This document shows, in pieces, positions 53,895 to 63,928 of a stretch of 64,000 bases of DNA. The stretch spans positions 143,495-207,494 of the forward strand of contig NZ_CABVPX010000013.1 in NCBI RefSeq assembly GCF_902499125.1. Direction: 5' to 3'. The stretch is from Burkholderia arboris. GTDB lineage: Bacteria > Pseudomonadota > Gammaproteobacteria > Burkholderiales > Burkholderiaceae. The translations under genes were made by a program, and so were the position numbers. The first letter of the stretch is position 1, and the number at the start of each line of letters is the position of its first letter. The notes under the pieces were generated by a model. It searched no databases and had not been told where the DNA came from. It was given only the letters and a program-made list of their open reading frames with translations.

Positions 53895-55448
53895 ATGACT
53901 TCGAGCATCAACTCCAGCCCGCTCAACGCGATCGCCGACCAGGCGCTCGGTCTCGACGACGCCGCCGCACCGGCCGCGGTCGAACCGGCGTCGGACGAGC
54001 CGAGCTTCGCGTCGCTCGGGTTGTCGCCGGAGATCGTCTCCGCGCTGCAAGCCGCCGGCTACGTGAAGCCGACGCCGGTCCAGCAGCGCGCGATTCCGGC
54101 CGGCATCGCCGGCCGCGACCTGCTGGTCTCGAGCCCGACCGGTTCGGGCAAGACCGCTGCATTCATGCTGCCCGCGATCGAACGTTTCGCGCAGCTCCAG
54201 AAGACGCAGGCGCAGCAACCGCGCGCGCCGCGTGAATCGAACCAGGGCGACCGCCGTGTGCGCCGCCCGCAACCCGTCGCGCGCCCGGGCCTGCTCGTGC
54301 TGACGCCGACCCGTGAACTCGCGATGCAGGTCACCACGGCCGCATCGACGTACGGCAAGCACCTGAAGCGCCTGCGCACGGTCAGCATCCTCGGCGGCGT
54401 CGCCTACGGCCAGCAGCTGATGCTGCTCGCGAAGAACCCGGAAATCCTGGTCGCCACGCCGGGCCGTCTGCTCGATCACCTCGAGCGCGGCCGCATCGAC
54501 CTGTCCGAACTGAAGATGCTCGTGCTCGACGAAGCCGACCGCATGCTCGACATGGGCTTCATCGAAGACATCGAAACGATCGTCGCCGCCACGCCCGAGT
54601 CGCGCCAGACGATGCTGTTTTCGGCCACGCTCGACGGCAAGATCGGTTCGCTGACGAGCCGCCTGCTGAAGGATCCGGAACGCATCGAGATCCAGCAGCG
54701 CCTCGAGTCGCGCGCCAACATCGCGCAGACCGTGCACTACGTCGACGACCGCGATCACAAGGATCGCCTGCTCGATCACCTGCTGCGCGACGACGCGCTC
54801 GACCAGGCGATCATCTTCACGGCAACCAAGATCGACGCCGACCAGCTCGCCGGCCGTCTTGCCGATGCAGGCTTCGAATCGGCTGCACTGCACGGCGACC
54901 TGCCGCAGGGCGCGCGTAACCGCACGATCCGTGCGCTGCGCGAGCGCCGTGTGCGCGTGCTGGTGGCTACCGACGTCGCGGCACGCGGCATCGACATCCC
55001 GGGCATCACGCACGTGTTCAACTACGACCTGCCGAAGTTCGCGGAAGACTACGTGCACCGTATCGGCCGTACCGGCCGTGCAGGCCGTTCGGGCACGGCA
55101 GTGAGCCTCGTGCACCACGCCGAGCAAGGCGCGCTCAAGCGCATCGAGCGCTTCGTGCGCGCGCCGCTGCCGGTCAACGTGATCGAAGGCTTCGAGCCGC
55201 GCAAGGCGCCCCCGCGTAACGGCGGCAACGGCGGCCGCGGCCGTCCGGGCGGCGGTAACGGCGGCGGTCGACGTTTCGGCGGCAAGCCGGGCGGCGGCTA
55301 TGGCGGCAACGGTAACGGCAACGGCCGCAGCTACGGCGGCGGCAATGGCGGCGGCTGGAGCGGCAAGCCGGGCGGCAGCCGCGACGGCGGCCCGCGTCGC
55401 GACGGTCAGCGCAGCGGCGGCCCGCGTCGCAGCAACTCCGCGTCGTAA
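53895..55448 (+). CDS. DEAD-box ATP-dependent RNA helicase
   Basis: A 517-residue helicase. Motifs in order are the Q motif ([11 protein letters not shown]), Walker [12 protein letters not shown] near residue 80, [31 protein letters not shown] and [13 protein letters not shown]. From about residue 440 the tail is Gly/Arg/Asn-rich with RGG-like repeats ([18 protein letters not shown]), probably a non-specific RNA-binding, disordered tail. It is similar to RhlE/DeaD-type helicases of ribosome assembly and cold adaptation, but the exact member cannot be named. AAGGAT precedes the ATG. Confidence 0.94.
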   Translation: MTSSINSSPLNAIADQALGLDDAAAPAAVEPASDEPSFASLGLSPEIVSALQAAGYVKPTPVQQRAIPAGIAGRDLLVSSPTGSGKTAAFMLPAIERFAQLQKTQAQQPRAPRESNQGDRRVRRPQPVARPGLLVLTPTRELAMQVTTAASTYGKHLKRLRTVSILGGVAYGQQLMLLAKNPEILVATPGRLLDHLERGRIDLSELKMLVLDEADRMLDMGFIEDIETIVAATPESRQTMLFSATLDGKIGSLTSRLLKDPERIEIQQRLESRANIAQTVHYVDDRDHKDRLLDHLLRDDALDQAIIFTATKIDADQLAGRLADAGFESAALHGDLPQGARNRTIRALRERRVRVLVATDVAARGIDIPGITHVFNYDLPKFAEDYVHRIGRTGRAGRSGTAVSLVHHAEQGALKRIERFVRAPLPVNVIEGFEPRKAPPRNGGNGGRGRPGGGNGGGRRFGGKPGGGYGGNGNGNGRSYGGGNGGGWSGKPGGSRDGGPRRDGQRSGGPRRSNSAS

Positions 55449-55507
55449 GCACGCACGGGCGGCGCTTCGCCGCCGCCCCAACGGATGGGCACCCCACCCA
55501 TCCAGCC

Positions 55508-55535
55508 AACCGGCGCACCTGCGCCGGTTTTTTTT
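55508..55535 (+). terminator. Rho-independent terminator of the helicase gene
   Basis: AACCGGCGC (55508-55516) pairs with GCGCCGGTT (55521-55529), then a run of eight T. A smaller hairpin GGATGGG/CCCATCC lies just before it. Confidence 0.9.
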
Positions 55536-55710
55536 CGCCCCGCCCCACATTTCACGATGCGGAAAATTTTTTTGCGTCGTAAAAAATCATGTTGCACGGC
55601 ACAACCCGTGCGATTGCGGGATGGAAAAAGGCATTTCTCATCCCGAAATCACAAATACAAGCACTTGATTTAAAACACTTAAAAATTTATCCGATCCCCG
55701 GGCAAGCCCC

Positions 55711-55764
55711 CTGTTTCGCGCCTGCCGATTTGCCTAGACTCTTATACAAGACTTCGCGAAACAG
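55711..55764. promoter_or_regulatory. Perfect 10-bp inverted repeat upstream of aceA
   Basis: CTGTTTCGCG (55711-55720) and CGCGAAACAG (55755-55764) are exact reverse complements 34 bp apart. The stretch between them (TTGCCT at 55730-55735, TTATAC at 55742-55747) looks promoter-like. This suggests paired sites for a dimeric regulator of the glyoxylate shunt. The rest of 55449-55848 is AT-rich for this genome (55560-55690) and has no gene. Confidence 0.55.
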
Positions 55765-55848
55765 AATGCTCCGCGCCCCGCTTCGCGAACCGCATCACTA
55801 CCGTCAGATTCGGCCCATTAGGCAACACACCGCATCAAGGAGCTCATC

Positions 55849-57156
<1,308 letters not shown>

Positions 57157-57294
57157 CCCGCGCCCAGCGTCACGCCGGTGCCCGCCTCGTCACGGCGCGG
57201 CACCGGCCACCGGACAACAATCAGGGAGGAGACGGCAGGCGCGCGGCACTGATCGCGCGACCCGCCGCGCGGCCTGCGGGCCGCCTGCAACGAT

Positions 57295-57325
57295 GCGCGC
57301 CGGCTTCGTCCGGCGCGCCCTTTTT
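57295..57325 (+). terminator. Rho-independent terminator of aceA
   Basis: GCGCGCCGG (57295-57303) pairs with CCGGCGCGC (57310-57318) and is followed by CC and five T. Nothing else is seen in the 206-bp gap. Confidence 0.8.
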
Positions 57326-57362
57326 CCGCGACGCTGCCCGCGCAGCCACGGGCGCCACCGCC

Positions 57363-57797
57363 CTACCGATAAACGATCACCGGAATTTTCGTATGGGTCA
57401 GCACGCGCTGCGTCTCGCTGCCGATCAGCAGGCTGCCGAGACCGCGGCGTCCGTGGGACGCCATGAAGATCACGTCGCAACCGCCGCGTTCGGCCGCCTC
57501 GATGATGCCGAGGTACGGCGACGGGTGGACGCTCGTCCACGTGTCGCAGGCGACGCCGGCCGCCTTCGCGGCGGCCTCGACCTCGTCGAGGTGCGCACGC
57601 GCCTCGCGCTCGCTGCGCGCGCGGAAATCGGCGGGCGGCTCGATGATCACTTCGGAAAACGGCGAGTACGGATACTGCGGCAGGCACGCGTAGGCCGTCA
57701 CGCGCGCGCCGACCGCGCGTGCCAGGTCGATCGCGCCGTCGATCGCCTTCTGCGACAGTTCGGAACCGTCGGTTGGAACGAGGATGTGCCTGAACAT
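57363..57797 (-). CDS. Universal stress protein (UspA family)
   Basis: A 144-residue single-domain Usp, MFRHILVPTDGSELSQKAID at the N-terminus. The ATP-binding motif near the C-terminus is MASHGRRGLGSLLIGSETQR, with the first Gly of the usual G2xG9xG(S/T) pattern replaced by Ala, a common variant. GGAGGG precedes the ATG at 57797. Convergent with aceA. Its specific role is not inferable. Confidence 0.94.
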   Translation of the reverse strand: MFRHILVPTDGSELSQKAIDGAIDLARAVGARVTAYACLPQYPYSPFSEVIIEPPADFRARSEREARAHLDEVEAAAKAAGVACDTWTSVHPSPYLGIIEAAERGGCDVIFMASHGRRGLGSLLIGSETQRVLTHTKIPVIVYR

Positions 57798-57956
57798 CGC
57801 GCCCTCCTTCGTCAATCGCACGCCGCGCGCCACGATCCCGTCCGGACCGGCCGCGACGCGCCGGACATGCCTCCTACGAGTGTAGTGTGCGAAACCGCCC
57901 GATCGGAACCGGCAGCGGGTTCGCCCTCATATCGGAAACACGCGGGCGGGCGCCGC

Positions 57957-58862
57957 CTACTCGCCCCAATAGCCGGGCTGCTCGTACGTGTGCTTCAGGT
58001 AATCGAGAAACAGGCGCACGCGCAACGGCAGGTGCCGGCGCTGCGGAAACACCGCATGGATGCCGATCGGCGGCGCCTCGAATGCATCGAGCACGCTGAC
58101 GAGCCGGCCGCCCGCGATGTCGTCGCCGACCTCCCACCACGAGCGCCACGCCAGGCCGTAGCCTTCGAGGCACCACTCGTGCAGCACCGCGCCGTCGGAG
58201 CATTCCATCGTGCCGTTCACGCGGATCGACACGACCTTGTCGTCTTCCTGGAACGCCCAGCCGCGCTGCTGGTTCGCATTCGCGGCGAGCGCCAGGCAGT
58301 TGTGCCGCGCCAGCTCCGCGAGCGTGACCGGCGTGCCGCGCCGCGCCAGATAGGCGGGCGACGCGACGCACACGCGGCGGTTCTCGCCGAGCTTCAGCGA
58401 CACGAGCGACGAATCGGGCAGCTCGCCGAGCCGCACCGCGCAATCGAACCCCTCGTTGACGAGATCGACCATCCGGTCGGACAGGTCGAGCGTGACCGAC
58501 ACGTCCGGATGCCCGACGCTGAATTCGGGTACGAGCGGCGCGACGTGCCGCCGGCCGAAGCCGGCCGGCGCGGAAATCCGCAGGTGGCCGCTCGCCTTGA
58601 CGCCGCCAGCGGACACGCTCGCCTCCGCGTTCTGCATGTCGTTGATGATCCGCTGGCAATCCTCGAGGAACGCCGAACCTTCGAACGTCAGCGTGAGCTT
58701 GCGCGTCGTGCGCACCAGCAGCTTCACGCCGAGCCGCTCCTCGAGTGCGTCGAGGCGGCGGCCGATGATCGCCGGCGCGACGCCTTCCGCGTGCGCGGCC
58801 GCCGACAGGCTGCCCTTCGCCGCAACTGCGGCGAACGTTTCGATCTGTTTGAACCGGTCCAT
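57957..58862 (-). CDS. LysR family transcriptional regulator
   Basis: A 301-residue LTTR with an N-terminal winged helix (MDRFKQIETFAAVAAKGSLS, then GVAPAIIGRRLDALEERLGV) and a C-terminal effector-binding domain ([20 protein letters not shown], then NEGFDCAVRLGELPDSSLVS). It is divergent from the dehalogenase gene across a 154-bp AT-richer gap, so it probably regulates itself and that gene. The effector is unknown, and a role in aceB control is possible but not shown. Confidence 0.94.
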   Translation of the reverse strand: MDRFKQIETFAAVAAKGSLSAAAHAEGVAPAIIGRRLDALEERLGVKLLVRTTRKLTLTFEGSAFLEDCQRIINDMQNAEASVSAGGVKASGHLRISAPAGFGRRHVAPLVPEFSVGHPDVSVTLDLSDRMVDLVNEGFDCAVRLGELPDSSLVSLKLGENRRVCVASPAYLARRGTPVTLAELARHNCLALAANANQQRGWAFQEDDKVVSIRVNGTMECSDGAVLHEWCLEGYGLAWRSWWEVGDDIAGGRLVSVLDAFEAPPIGIHAVFPQRRHLPLRVRLFLDYLKHTYEQPGYWGE

Positions 58863-58899
58863 GAATCGCGAGGACGGCGCGGCCGCCCTTCAAATAGCT

Positions 58900-59000
58900 T
58901 AAGCCGCTCAAGATTAGGTATATGAAAGTAAAAGATCAAGTGATGAATAGCGTCTTTTTTAGACCATACGATCACGAATAGAATCGATCCGACCTCTGAA
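58900..59000. promoter_or_regulatory. AT-rich divergent promoter region of the LysR and dehalogenase genes
   Basis: The 58863-59016 gap is clearly more AT-rich than its surroundings (for example TTTTTTAGACCATACGATCA at 58953-58972). That is typical for LysR-controlled divergent promoters. I could not pick one T-N11-A box with confidence. Confidence 0.45.
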
Positions 59001-59016
59001 ACTGGAGCGCAAGGCT

Positions 59017-59778
59017 ATGTCGGCCACAACGACACTCTCCTCTCCCGACGCAATCCTCTTCGACGCATTCGGCACGTTGTTCGACGTGCGTGCGGTGCTG
59101 GCCGCGGCGGAGCAGATGTTTCCCGGACACGGGGAACGGTTGTCGCAGCTGTGGCGACGCAAGCAAATCGAATACTCGCAACTGCGCACGCTCGCCGATC
59201 CGGCCGGCGCGCGCTATCGCCCGTTCCGGGACATCACGCTCGACGCGCTGCGGTTCGCCGCGCGCCGGCTCGGGCTCGCGCTGAACAGCGCGGCCGAGAA
59301 GCGGCTGATGGACGAATACGCGTGCCTGTCCACCTATCCCGACACCGTGCCCGCGCTGCGCAAGCTGCGCGCGCTCGAACCGCGCCCGTCGCTCGGGATC
59401 CTGTCGAACGGCACCCCGCAGATGCTCGACATCGCGATCAAGAGCGCCGGCATGACCGGGCTGTTCGATCGCGTGCTGTCGGCCGACACCGTGCGCGCGT
59501 ACAAGCCGAGTCCGGCCGCTTACGCGCTCGGCACCGCCGCGTTCGGGTCGAACCCGCGCAGCATCGTGTTCGTGTCGTCGAACGCCTGGGACGTCGCCGG
59601 AGCCGTCTGGTTCGGCTACACGACGTTCTGGCTCAACCGCACGGGCGCGCCCGCCGAGGAACTCGGCGCGCCGCCCGACGGCACGGGCACCGGCATGGCC
59701 GACCTGCTCGCCTTCCTCGCCACCCCGGCTCCGTCCGGCAAGCCCGCGAACCGCACGCGCCCCAGCCCGGGTGCATGA
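59017..59778 (+). CDS. Haloacid dehalogenase, type II (L-2-haloacid dehalogenase-like)
   Basis: A 253-residue HAD-superfamily protein. The nucleophile Asp16 is in AILFDAFGTLFDV, motif II is GILSNGTPQML, the Lys of motif III is in VRAYKPSPAAYALG, and the final motif is VFVSSNAWDVAGA. The DAFGTLFD and SSNAWD forms are those of type II 2-haloacid dehalogenases, which release halide from 2-haloacids such as chloroacetate. The product would enter glyoxylate metabolism, which fits the aceB neighbour. Substrate not proven. Confidence 0.9.
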   Translation: MSATTTLSSPDAILFDAFGTLFDVRAVLAAAEQMFPGHGERLSQLWRRKQIEYSQLRTLADPAGARYRPFRDITLDALRFAARRLGLALNSAAEKRLMDEYACLSTYPDTVPALRKLRALEPRPSLGILSNGTPQMLDIAIKSAGMTGLFDRVLSADTVRAYKPSPAAYALGTAAFGSNPRSIVFVSSNAWDVAGAVWFGYTTFWLNRTGAPAEELGAPPDGTGTGMADLLAFLATPAPSGKPANRTRPSPGA

Positions 59779-59845
59779 CGTTCGCGGCGCTGCCGCCTTC
59801 CCCCTTCACCGAAACCGCAACTGACCGACCAAGGAGATGAGACTC

Positions 59846-61438
59846 ATGAGCACCCCGATCACGCTGCCGCAAGGCATGACGATCACCGGCGAAATCAAGC
59901 CGGGTTACGAAGCGATCCTGACGCCCGAAGCACTGGAACTCGTCGCGGCGCTGCACCGCACGTTCGAACCGCGTCGCCAGACGCTGCTGCAGGCGCGCGT
60001 CGAACGCACGAAACGCCTCGACGCAGGCGAGCGCCCCGACTTCCTGGCCGAGACGAAGTCGATCCGCGAAGGCGACTGGAAGGTCGCACCGCTGCCGGCC
60101 GACCTGCAATGCCGCCGTGTCGAAATCACGGGCCCCGTCGAGCGCAAGATGATCATCAACGCGCTGAACTCGGGCGCCGATTCGTACATGACGGACTTCG
60201 AGGATTCGAACGCGCCGAGCTGGACCAACCAGATCGACGGCCAGATCAACCTGAAGGACGCGGTGCGCCGCACGATTTCGCTCGAGCAGAACGGCAAGTC
60301 ATACCGGCTGAACGACAAGGTCGCGACGCTGATCGTGCGTCCGCGCGGCTGGCACCTCGACGAGAAGCACGTGACGGTCGACGGCCAGCGCGTGTCCGGC
60401 GGCATCTTCGATTTCGCGCTGTTCCTGTTCCACAACGCGAAGGAACTGATCGCGCGCGGCTCGGGCCCGTACTTCTACCTGCCGAAGATGGAAAGCCATC
60501 TCGAGGCGCGCCTGTGGAACGACATCTTCGTCGCCGCGCAAGAAGCGGTCGGCGTGCCGCGCGGCACGATCCGCGCGACGGTGCTGATCGAGACGATCCT
60601 CGCCGCGTTCGAGATGGACGAGATTCTGTATGAGCTGCGCGAACACAGCTCGGGCCTGAACGCCGGCCGCTGGGACTACATCTTCTCGGCGATCAAGAAG
60701 TTCAAGAACGACCGCGACTTCTGCCTGGCCGAGCGTTCGAAGATCACGATGACGGTGCCGTTCATGCGCGCGTACGCGCTGCTGCTGCTGAAGACCTGCC
60801 ACCAGCGCAACGCGCCGGCGATCGGCGGGATGAGCGCGCTGATCCCGATCAAGAACGATCCGGAAGCGAACGACAAGGCAATGGGCGGCGTGCGCTCGGA
60901 CAAGCAGCGCGACGCGACCGACGGCTACGACGGCGGCTGGGTCGCGCATCCGGGCCTCGTGCCGATCGCGATGGAAGAGTTCGTCAAGGTGCTCGGCGAC
61001 AAGCCGAACCAGATCGCGAAGCAGCGCGACGACGTGCAGGTCGAAGGCAAGAACCTGCTCGACTTCCAGCCGGAAGCGCCGATCACCGAAGCCGGCCTGC
61101 GCAACAACATCAACGTCGGCATCCACTACCTCGGTGCATGGCTCGACGGCAACGGCTGCGTGCCGATCCACAACTTGATGGAAGACGCGGCCACGGCCGA
61201 GATCTCCCGCTCGCAGGTGTGGCAGTGGATCCGCTCGCCGAAGGGCGTGCTCGACGACGGCCGCAAGGTCACGGCCGAGCTCGTGCGTGAATTCTCGAAG
61301 ATCGAGCTCGACAACGTGAAGCGCTCGGTCGGCGGCGACGCGCAGCCGTACGAGCGCGCTGCGGCCATCTTCGAACACATGTCGACGTCGGAAGGCTTCA
61401 CCGAATTCCTGACGCTGCCGCTGTACGAGGAAATCTGA
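59846..61438 (+). CDS. aceB: Malate synthase A
   Basis: Malate synthase A (530 residues) condenses glyoxylate with acetyl-CoA, the second glyoxylate-shunt step. Seen are [33 protein letters not shown], and the signature [17 protein letters not shown] near residue 275. AAGGAG lies 9 bp before the ATG at 59846; an ATG three codons earlier would abut the ribosome-binding site. It lies 67 bp after the dehalogenase gene and may be co-transcribed with it. Confidence 0.97.
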   Translation: MSTPITLPQGMTITGEIKPGYEAILTPEALELVAALHRTFEPRRQTLLQARVERTKRLDAGERPDFLAETKSIREGDWKVAPLPADLQCRRVEITGPVERKMIINALNSGADSYMTDFEDSNAPSWTNQIDGQINLKDAVRRTISLEQNGKSYRLNDKVATLIVRPRGWHLDEKHVTVDGQRVSGGIFDFALFLFHNAKELIARGSGPYFYLPKMESHLEARLWNDIFVAAQEAVGVPRGTIRATVLIETILAAFEMDEILYELREHSSGLNAGRWDYIFSAIKKFKNDRDFCLAERSKITMTVPFMRAYALLLLKTCHQRNAPAIGGMSALIPIKNDPEANDKAMGGVRSDKQRDATDGYDGGWVAHPGLVPIAMEEFVKVLGDKPNQIAKQRDDVQVEGKNLLDFQPEAPITEAGLRNNINVGIHYLGAWLDGNGCVPIHNLMEDAATAEISRSQVWQWIRSPKGVLDDGRKVTAELVREFSKIELDNVKRSVGGDAQPYERAAAIFEHMSTSEGFTEFLTLPLYEEI

Positions 61439-61511
61439 CGACGCGTCACGCTGCGACCGGCGACCGGCGGCCGGCCACGCGCCGCCGCCAGCCGCATGCG
61501 ATGACCGCATG

Positions 61512-61539
61512 AAAAAAGCGCCCTGCGGGGCGCTTTTTT
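61512..61539. terminator. Bidirectional terminator after aceB
   Basis: GCGCCC (61518-61523) and GGGCGC (61528-61533) with a 4-nt loop, preceded by six A and followed by six T, between two convergent genes. Confidence 0.88.
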
Positions 61540-61572
61540 CTTTTGACACGAATCCGGCTGCGGCCGGGCCGC

Positions 61573-61989
61573 TCAGGCGGCTTCCTGCTCGCGCCGGTGC
61601 TGGACCCAGTCACCCGACGCAATGCGCGGACGCCCGGCTACCGCATGCGTGGCGATCGGATAGTACAGGCACGCATACTGCCGGCCGCCGAGCTCGACGG
61701 TCACCTCCTCCGGCTTGAACAGCGAGTCGACGCCCGGATAGACGCGCTCGATCTCGTCGAGCACGGGGACCAACTGTTCGTCGACCTCGTAGACGTCGCC
61801 CCAGACCAGCGACTTGCCGGCCGCCGGCCCGGCGATCATCCCCGGATACGTGCCGAAATCGTACAGCTCGCCCGGCAGCGCGGCCGCGCCCAGCAGCGTC
61901 GGCGCCGCGATTCCATGCCGTGCGGCCGCATGGCCGATGTCGTTGGCCTGTCCGGCTCTCAAGGTGCCGTAGACGAATACGTAGCGCAT
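61573..61989 (-). CDS. Gamma-glutamylcyclotransferase (AIG2-like) family protein
   Basis: A 138-residue protein with the N-terminal signature MRYVFVYGTLRAGQAND and the loop PVLDEIERVYPGVDSLF holding the likely catalytic Glu. The family folds as a small beta barrel. Some members release 5-oxoproline from gamma-glutamyl peptides, others (YtfP type) have no assigned reaction. I cannot choose between them. Divergent from the AraC gene. Confidence 0.88.
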   Translation of the reverse strand: MRYVFVYGTLRAGQANDIGHAAARHGIAAPTLLGAAALPGELYDFGTYPGMIAGPAAGKSLVWGDVYEVDEQLVPVLDEIERVYPGVDSLFKPEEVTVELGGRQYACLYYPIATHAVAGRPRIASGDWVQHRREQEAA

Positions 61990-62044
61990 CGTGGTTCTCC
62001 TCTTCGATTCGTTATTGCCGTGTTCGCGCGCGATTCACATGAAA

Positions 62045-62158
62045 ATGCACGTGCATCGATAGACCACGATACCGGCCCGATGGTTCGAACCCGGCGGCAC
62101 GCGCGACCGCGGGCAGCCGCCCGGGAATCGCCGGCACCCACACAAAGTTCATTTGAAC
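62045..62158. promoter_or_regulatory. Two palindromes in the AraC/AIG2 divergent gap
   Basis: ATGCACGTGCAT (62045-62056) is a perfect 12-bp palindrome. GTTCA-TT-TGAAC (62147-62158) is a second inverted repeat, about 90 bp before the araC-family start. Both are candidate operators in the 257-bp gap, which has no gene. Confidence 0.4.
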
Positions 62159-62246
62159 CCGGCATGATCGCCCGAAAAACCGCCGCATGCGCTTGCGCGG
62201 TGCCTTCTAAAATAACGGCATCGCCGCCGCGCTGCCCGAACCGTCC

Positions 62247-63122
62247 ATGAATCCGCCCGTCCAAGCCGACGCATCGAACCCGTACGTCATCGACATCCCG
62301 CCCGAATTCGCGCCGACCGCCGTCCATCCGATGCGCGTGCGCGCCCGGCAGGTCGACGCCGGCCACCGTATTCCGCTGCACACGCATGCGTGGGCGCAGC
62401 TCGCGTACGCGTCGCGCGGCGTGCTGCGCGTCGCGACGACCGGTACGACCTGGATGGTGCCGCCGTCCCGCGCGATCTGGGTGCCACCGCACGTGACGCA
62501 CGAGGTCGTGATCGTCGAGGAAGCCTATTTGCGCACGCTGTATATCGACGAGTCGATCGTGCCGGACGGGCTCGATGCGTGCCGCGTCGTCGAGGTGACG
62601 GGACTGCTGCGCGAACTGATCATCGCGCTCGACGCGCGCGATCTGAGCGCCGCGCGCGAGCGGTTGCTGTGCGGGCTCGTGCTCGACGAGTTGAGTCACG
62701 CCGAACCGCTGCCGCTCGCCGTGCCGATGCCCGACGAGAAACGGCTGCGCATGCTGTGCGAATCGGTGCTCGCGCATCCCGCGCATGCGGAGTCGCTCGA
62801 ACACTGGGCGAGCGAGGTCGGCGCGAGCACCCGCACGATTTCGCGGCTCTTCAAGCAGGAACTGGGCGTGAGCTTTTCGCAGTGGCGCCAGCAGGCGCTG
62901 CTCGCGCGGGCAATCCCGCTGCTGAACCAGGGTCGCCCGCTGTCGCATATCGCGCGCGAACTCGGCTACCAGAGCCAGAGCGCGTTCTCGGCGATGTTCC
63001 GGCGTGCATTCGGCGAAAGCCCGCGCGCGTTCATGCTGCGCGGCTACGAGCATCGAGGCCTGGAGGGCACCGCCGCGCAACACGACGCCCCGGACGACGA
63101 CGCGATCGACATGGTCCGCTGA
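62247..63122 (+). CDS. AraC family transcriptional regulator
   Basis: A 291-residue regulator. The N-terminal cupin-like domain (HRIPLHTHAWAQLAYASRGV, about 40-110) probably binds the effector. The C-terminal double helix-turn-helix (about 185-280) has LEHWASEVGASTRTISRLFK and HIARELGYQSQSAFSAMFRR. Its target is unknown; the palindromes upstream suggest autoregulation or control of the divergent gene. Confidence 0.94.
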   Translation: MNPPVQADASNPYVIDIPPEFAPTAVHPMRVRARQVDAGHRIPLHTHAWAQLAYASRGVLRVATTGTTWMVPPSRAIWVPPHVTHEVVIVEEAYLRTLYIDESIVPDGLDACRVVEVTGLLRELIIALDARDLSAARERLLCGLVLDELSHAEPLPLAVPMPDEKRLRMLCESVLAHPAHAESLEHWASEVGASTRTISRLFKQELGVSFSQWRQQALLARAIPLLNQGRPLSHIARELGYQSQSAFSAMFRRAFGESPRAFMLRGYEHRGLEGTAAQHDAPDDDAIDMVR

Positions 63123-63146
63123 CCGCATGACCGGATCGCCGGCCCG

Positions 63147-63611
63147 TCAGACCGGCCGCACCATGTGGCGGATCGAGCCGAGTTGCGCGAGCCGCGGCCC
63201 GGCGACCCGGTAGCCCATGCGCAGGTAAAGGCGCGCGGCCGGGTTGTCGACGAACACGCGCAACTGCAGTTCGTGCAGCCCGCGCGCGCGCGCCCAGCGG
63301 TGGGACATGTCGAGCATGTAGGTACCCGCGCCCTGCCCGCGATGGCCGGCCGCGATCTGCACGTCGCGGATATGCAGGGAGTCGCCCTCCTCGGTCACGC
63401 GCAGCACGCCGATGCGCTCGCCGTCGGCCTCGAGGATGAAGTTCTCGGATTCACGCCAGCTCGCAAAGAACAGGTCGCTGCGCCACACGAGCCCATGGCG
63501 TTTGTAGTAACCGCCCATGTTGCCGTGCGTCAGCGCTTCGGCGAACGGGAAATCGCCCGGCTCCGCAGGCCGGAGCTGATACAGGAGTCGCAGGTCGGTC
63601 GGATCGAGCAT
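63147..63611 (-). CDS. GNAT family N-acetyltransferase
   Basis: A 154-residue GNAT. The acetyl-CoA loop is VQIAAGHRGQGAGTYMLDM near residue 92, and the C-terminal FVDNPAARLYLRMGYRVAG is the usual motif B. The start at 63611 (MLDPTDLRLLYQLRPAEPG) matches the family N-terminus, though no clear ribosome-binding site is seen. The substrate is unknown. It lies downstream of the tRNA operon on the same strand but behind that operon's terminator. Confidence 0.88.
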   Translation of the reverse strand: MLDPTDLRLLYQLRPAEPGDFPFAEALTHGNMGGYYKRHGLVWRSDLFFASWRESENFILEADGERIGVLRVTEEGDSLHIRDVQIAAGHRGQGAGTYMLDMSHRWARARGLHELQLRVFVDNPAARLYLRMGYRVAGPRLAQLGSIRHMVRPV

Positions 63612-63740
63612 CACGCAGGGGTCAAGAACGCATCCCGCCACGATAGCGCAGTCGCGTACGGATGCAATCGCGAATTTCTCGTAGCAGTGAGGTGCCGGAC
63701 GCGGAAGTTCGGTGTGCGACAGGTGCGACCGGAAGCACAA

Positions 63741-63765
63741 ATGAAAAAGCCCGCACAATGCGGGC
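63741..63765 (-). terminator. Rho-independent terminator of the tRNA operon
   Basis: GCCCGCA (63749-63755) pairs with TGCGGGC (63759-63765). On the minus strand it is followed by TTTTTCAT. It lies 12 bp past the tRNA-Asp 3' end. Confidence 0.8.
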
Positions 63766-63777
63766 TTTCTCATTTTT

Positions 63778-63854
63778 TGGCGGAGCGGACGGGACTCGAA
63801 CCCGCGACCCCCGGCGTGACAGGCCGGTATTCTAACCGACTGAACTACCGCTCC
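63778..63854 (-). tRNA. tRNA-Asp (GTC)
   Basis: A 77-nt cloverleaf with acceptor arms GGAGCGG and CCGCTCC, discriminator G and an encoded CCA. The anticodon loop CTGTCAC gives GTC for aspartate, and the T arm has the usual GGTTCGAGTCC. It is the second tRNA of a pair, 74 bp after tRNA-Glu. Confidence 0.97.
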
Positions 63855-63928
63855 AGTCTTGCTGCTTGCCTGGCAGGCGTCGGTTACTTCCTGCCGGCGC
63901 GTCGTTTATTCGAACGACGCTGAAATCT

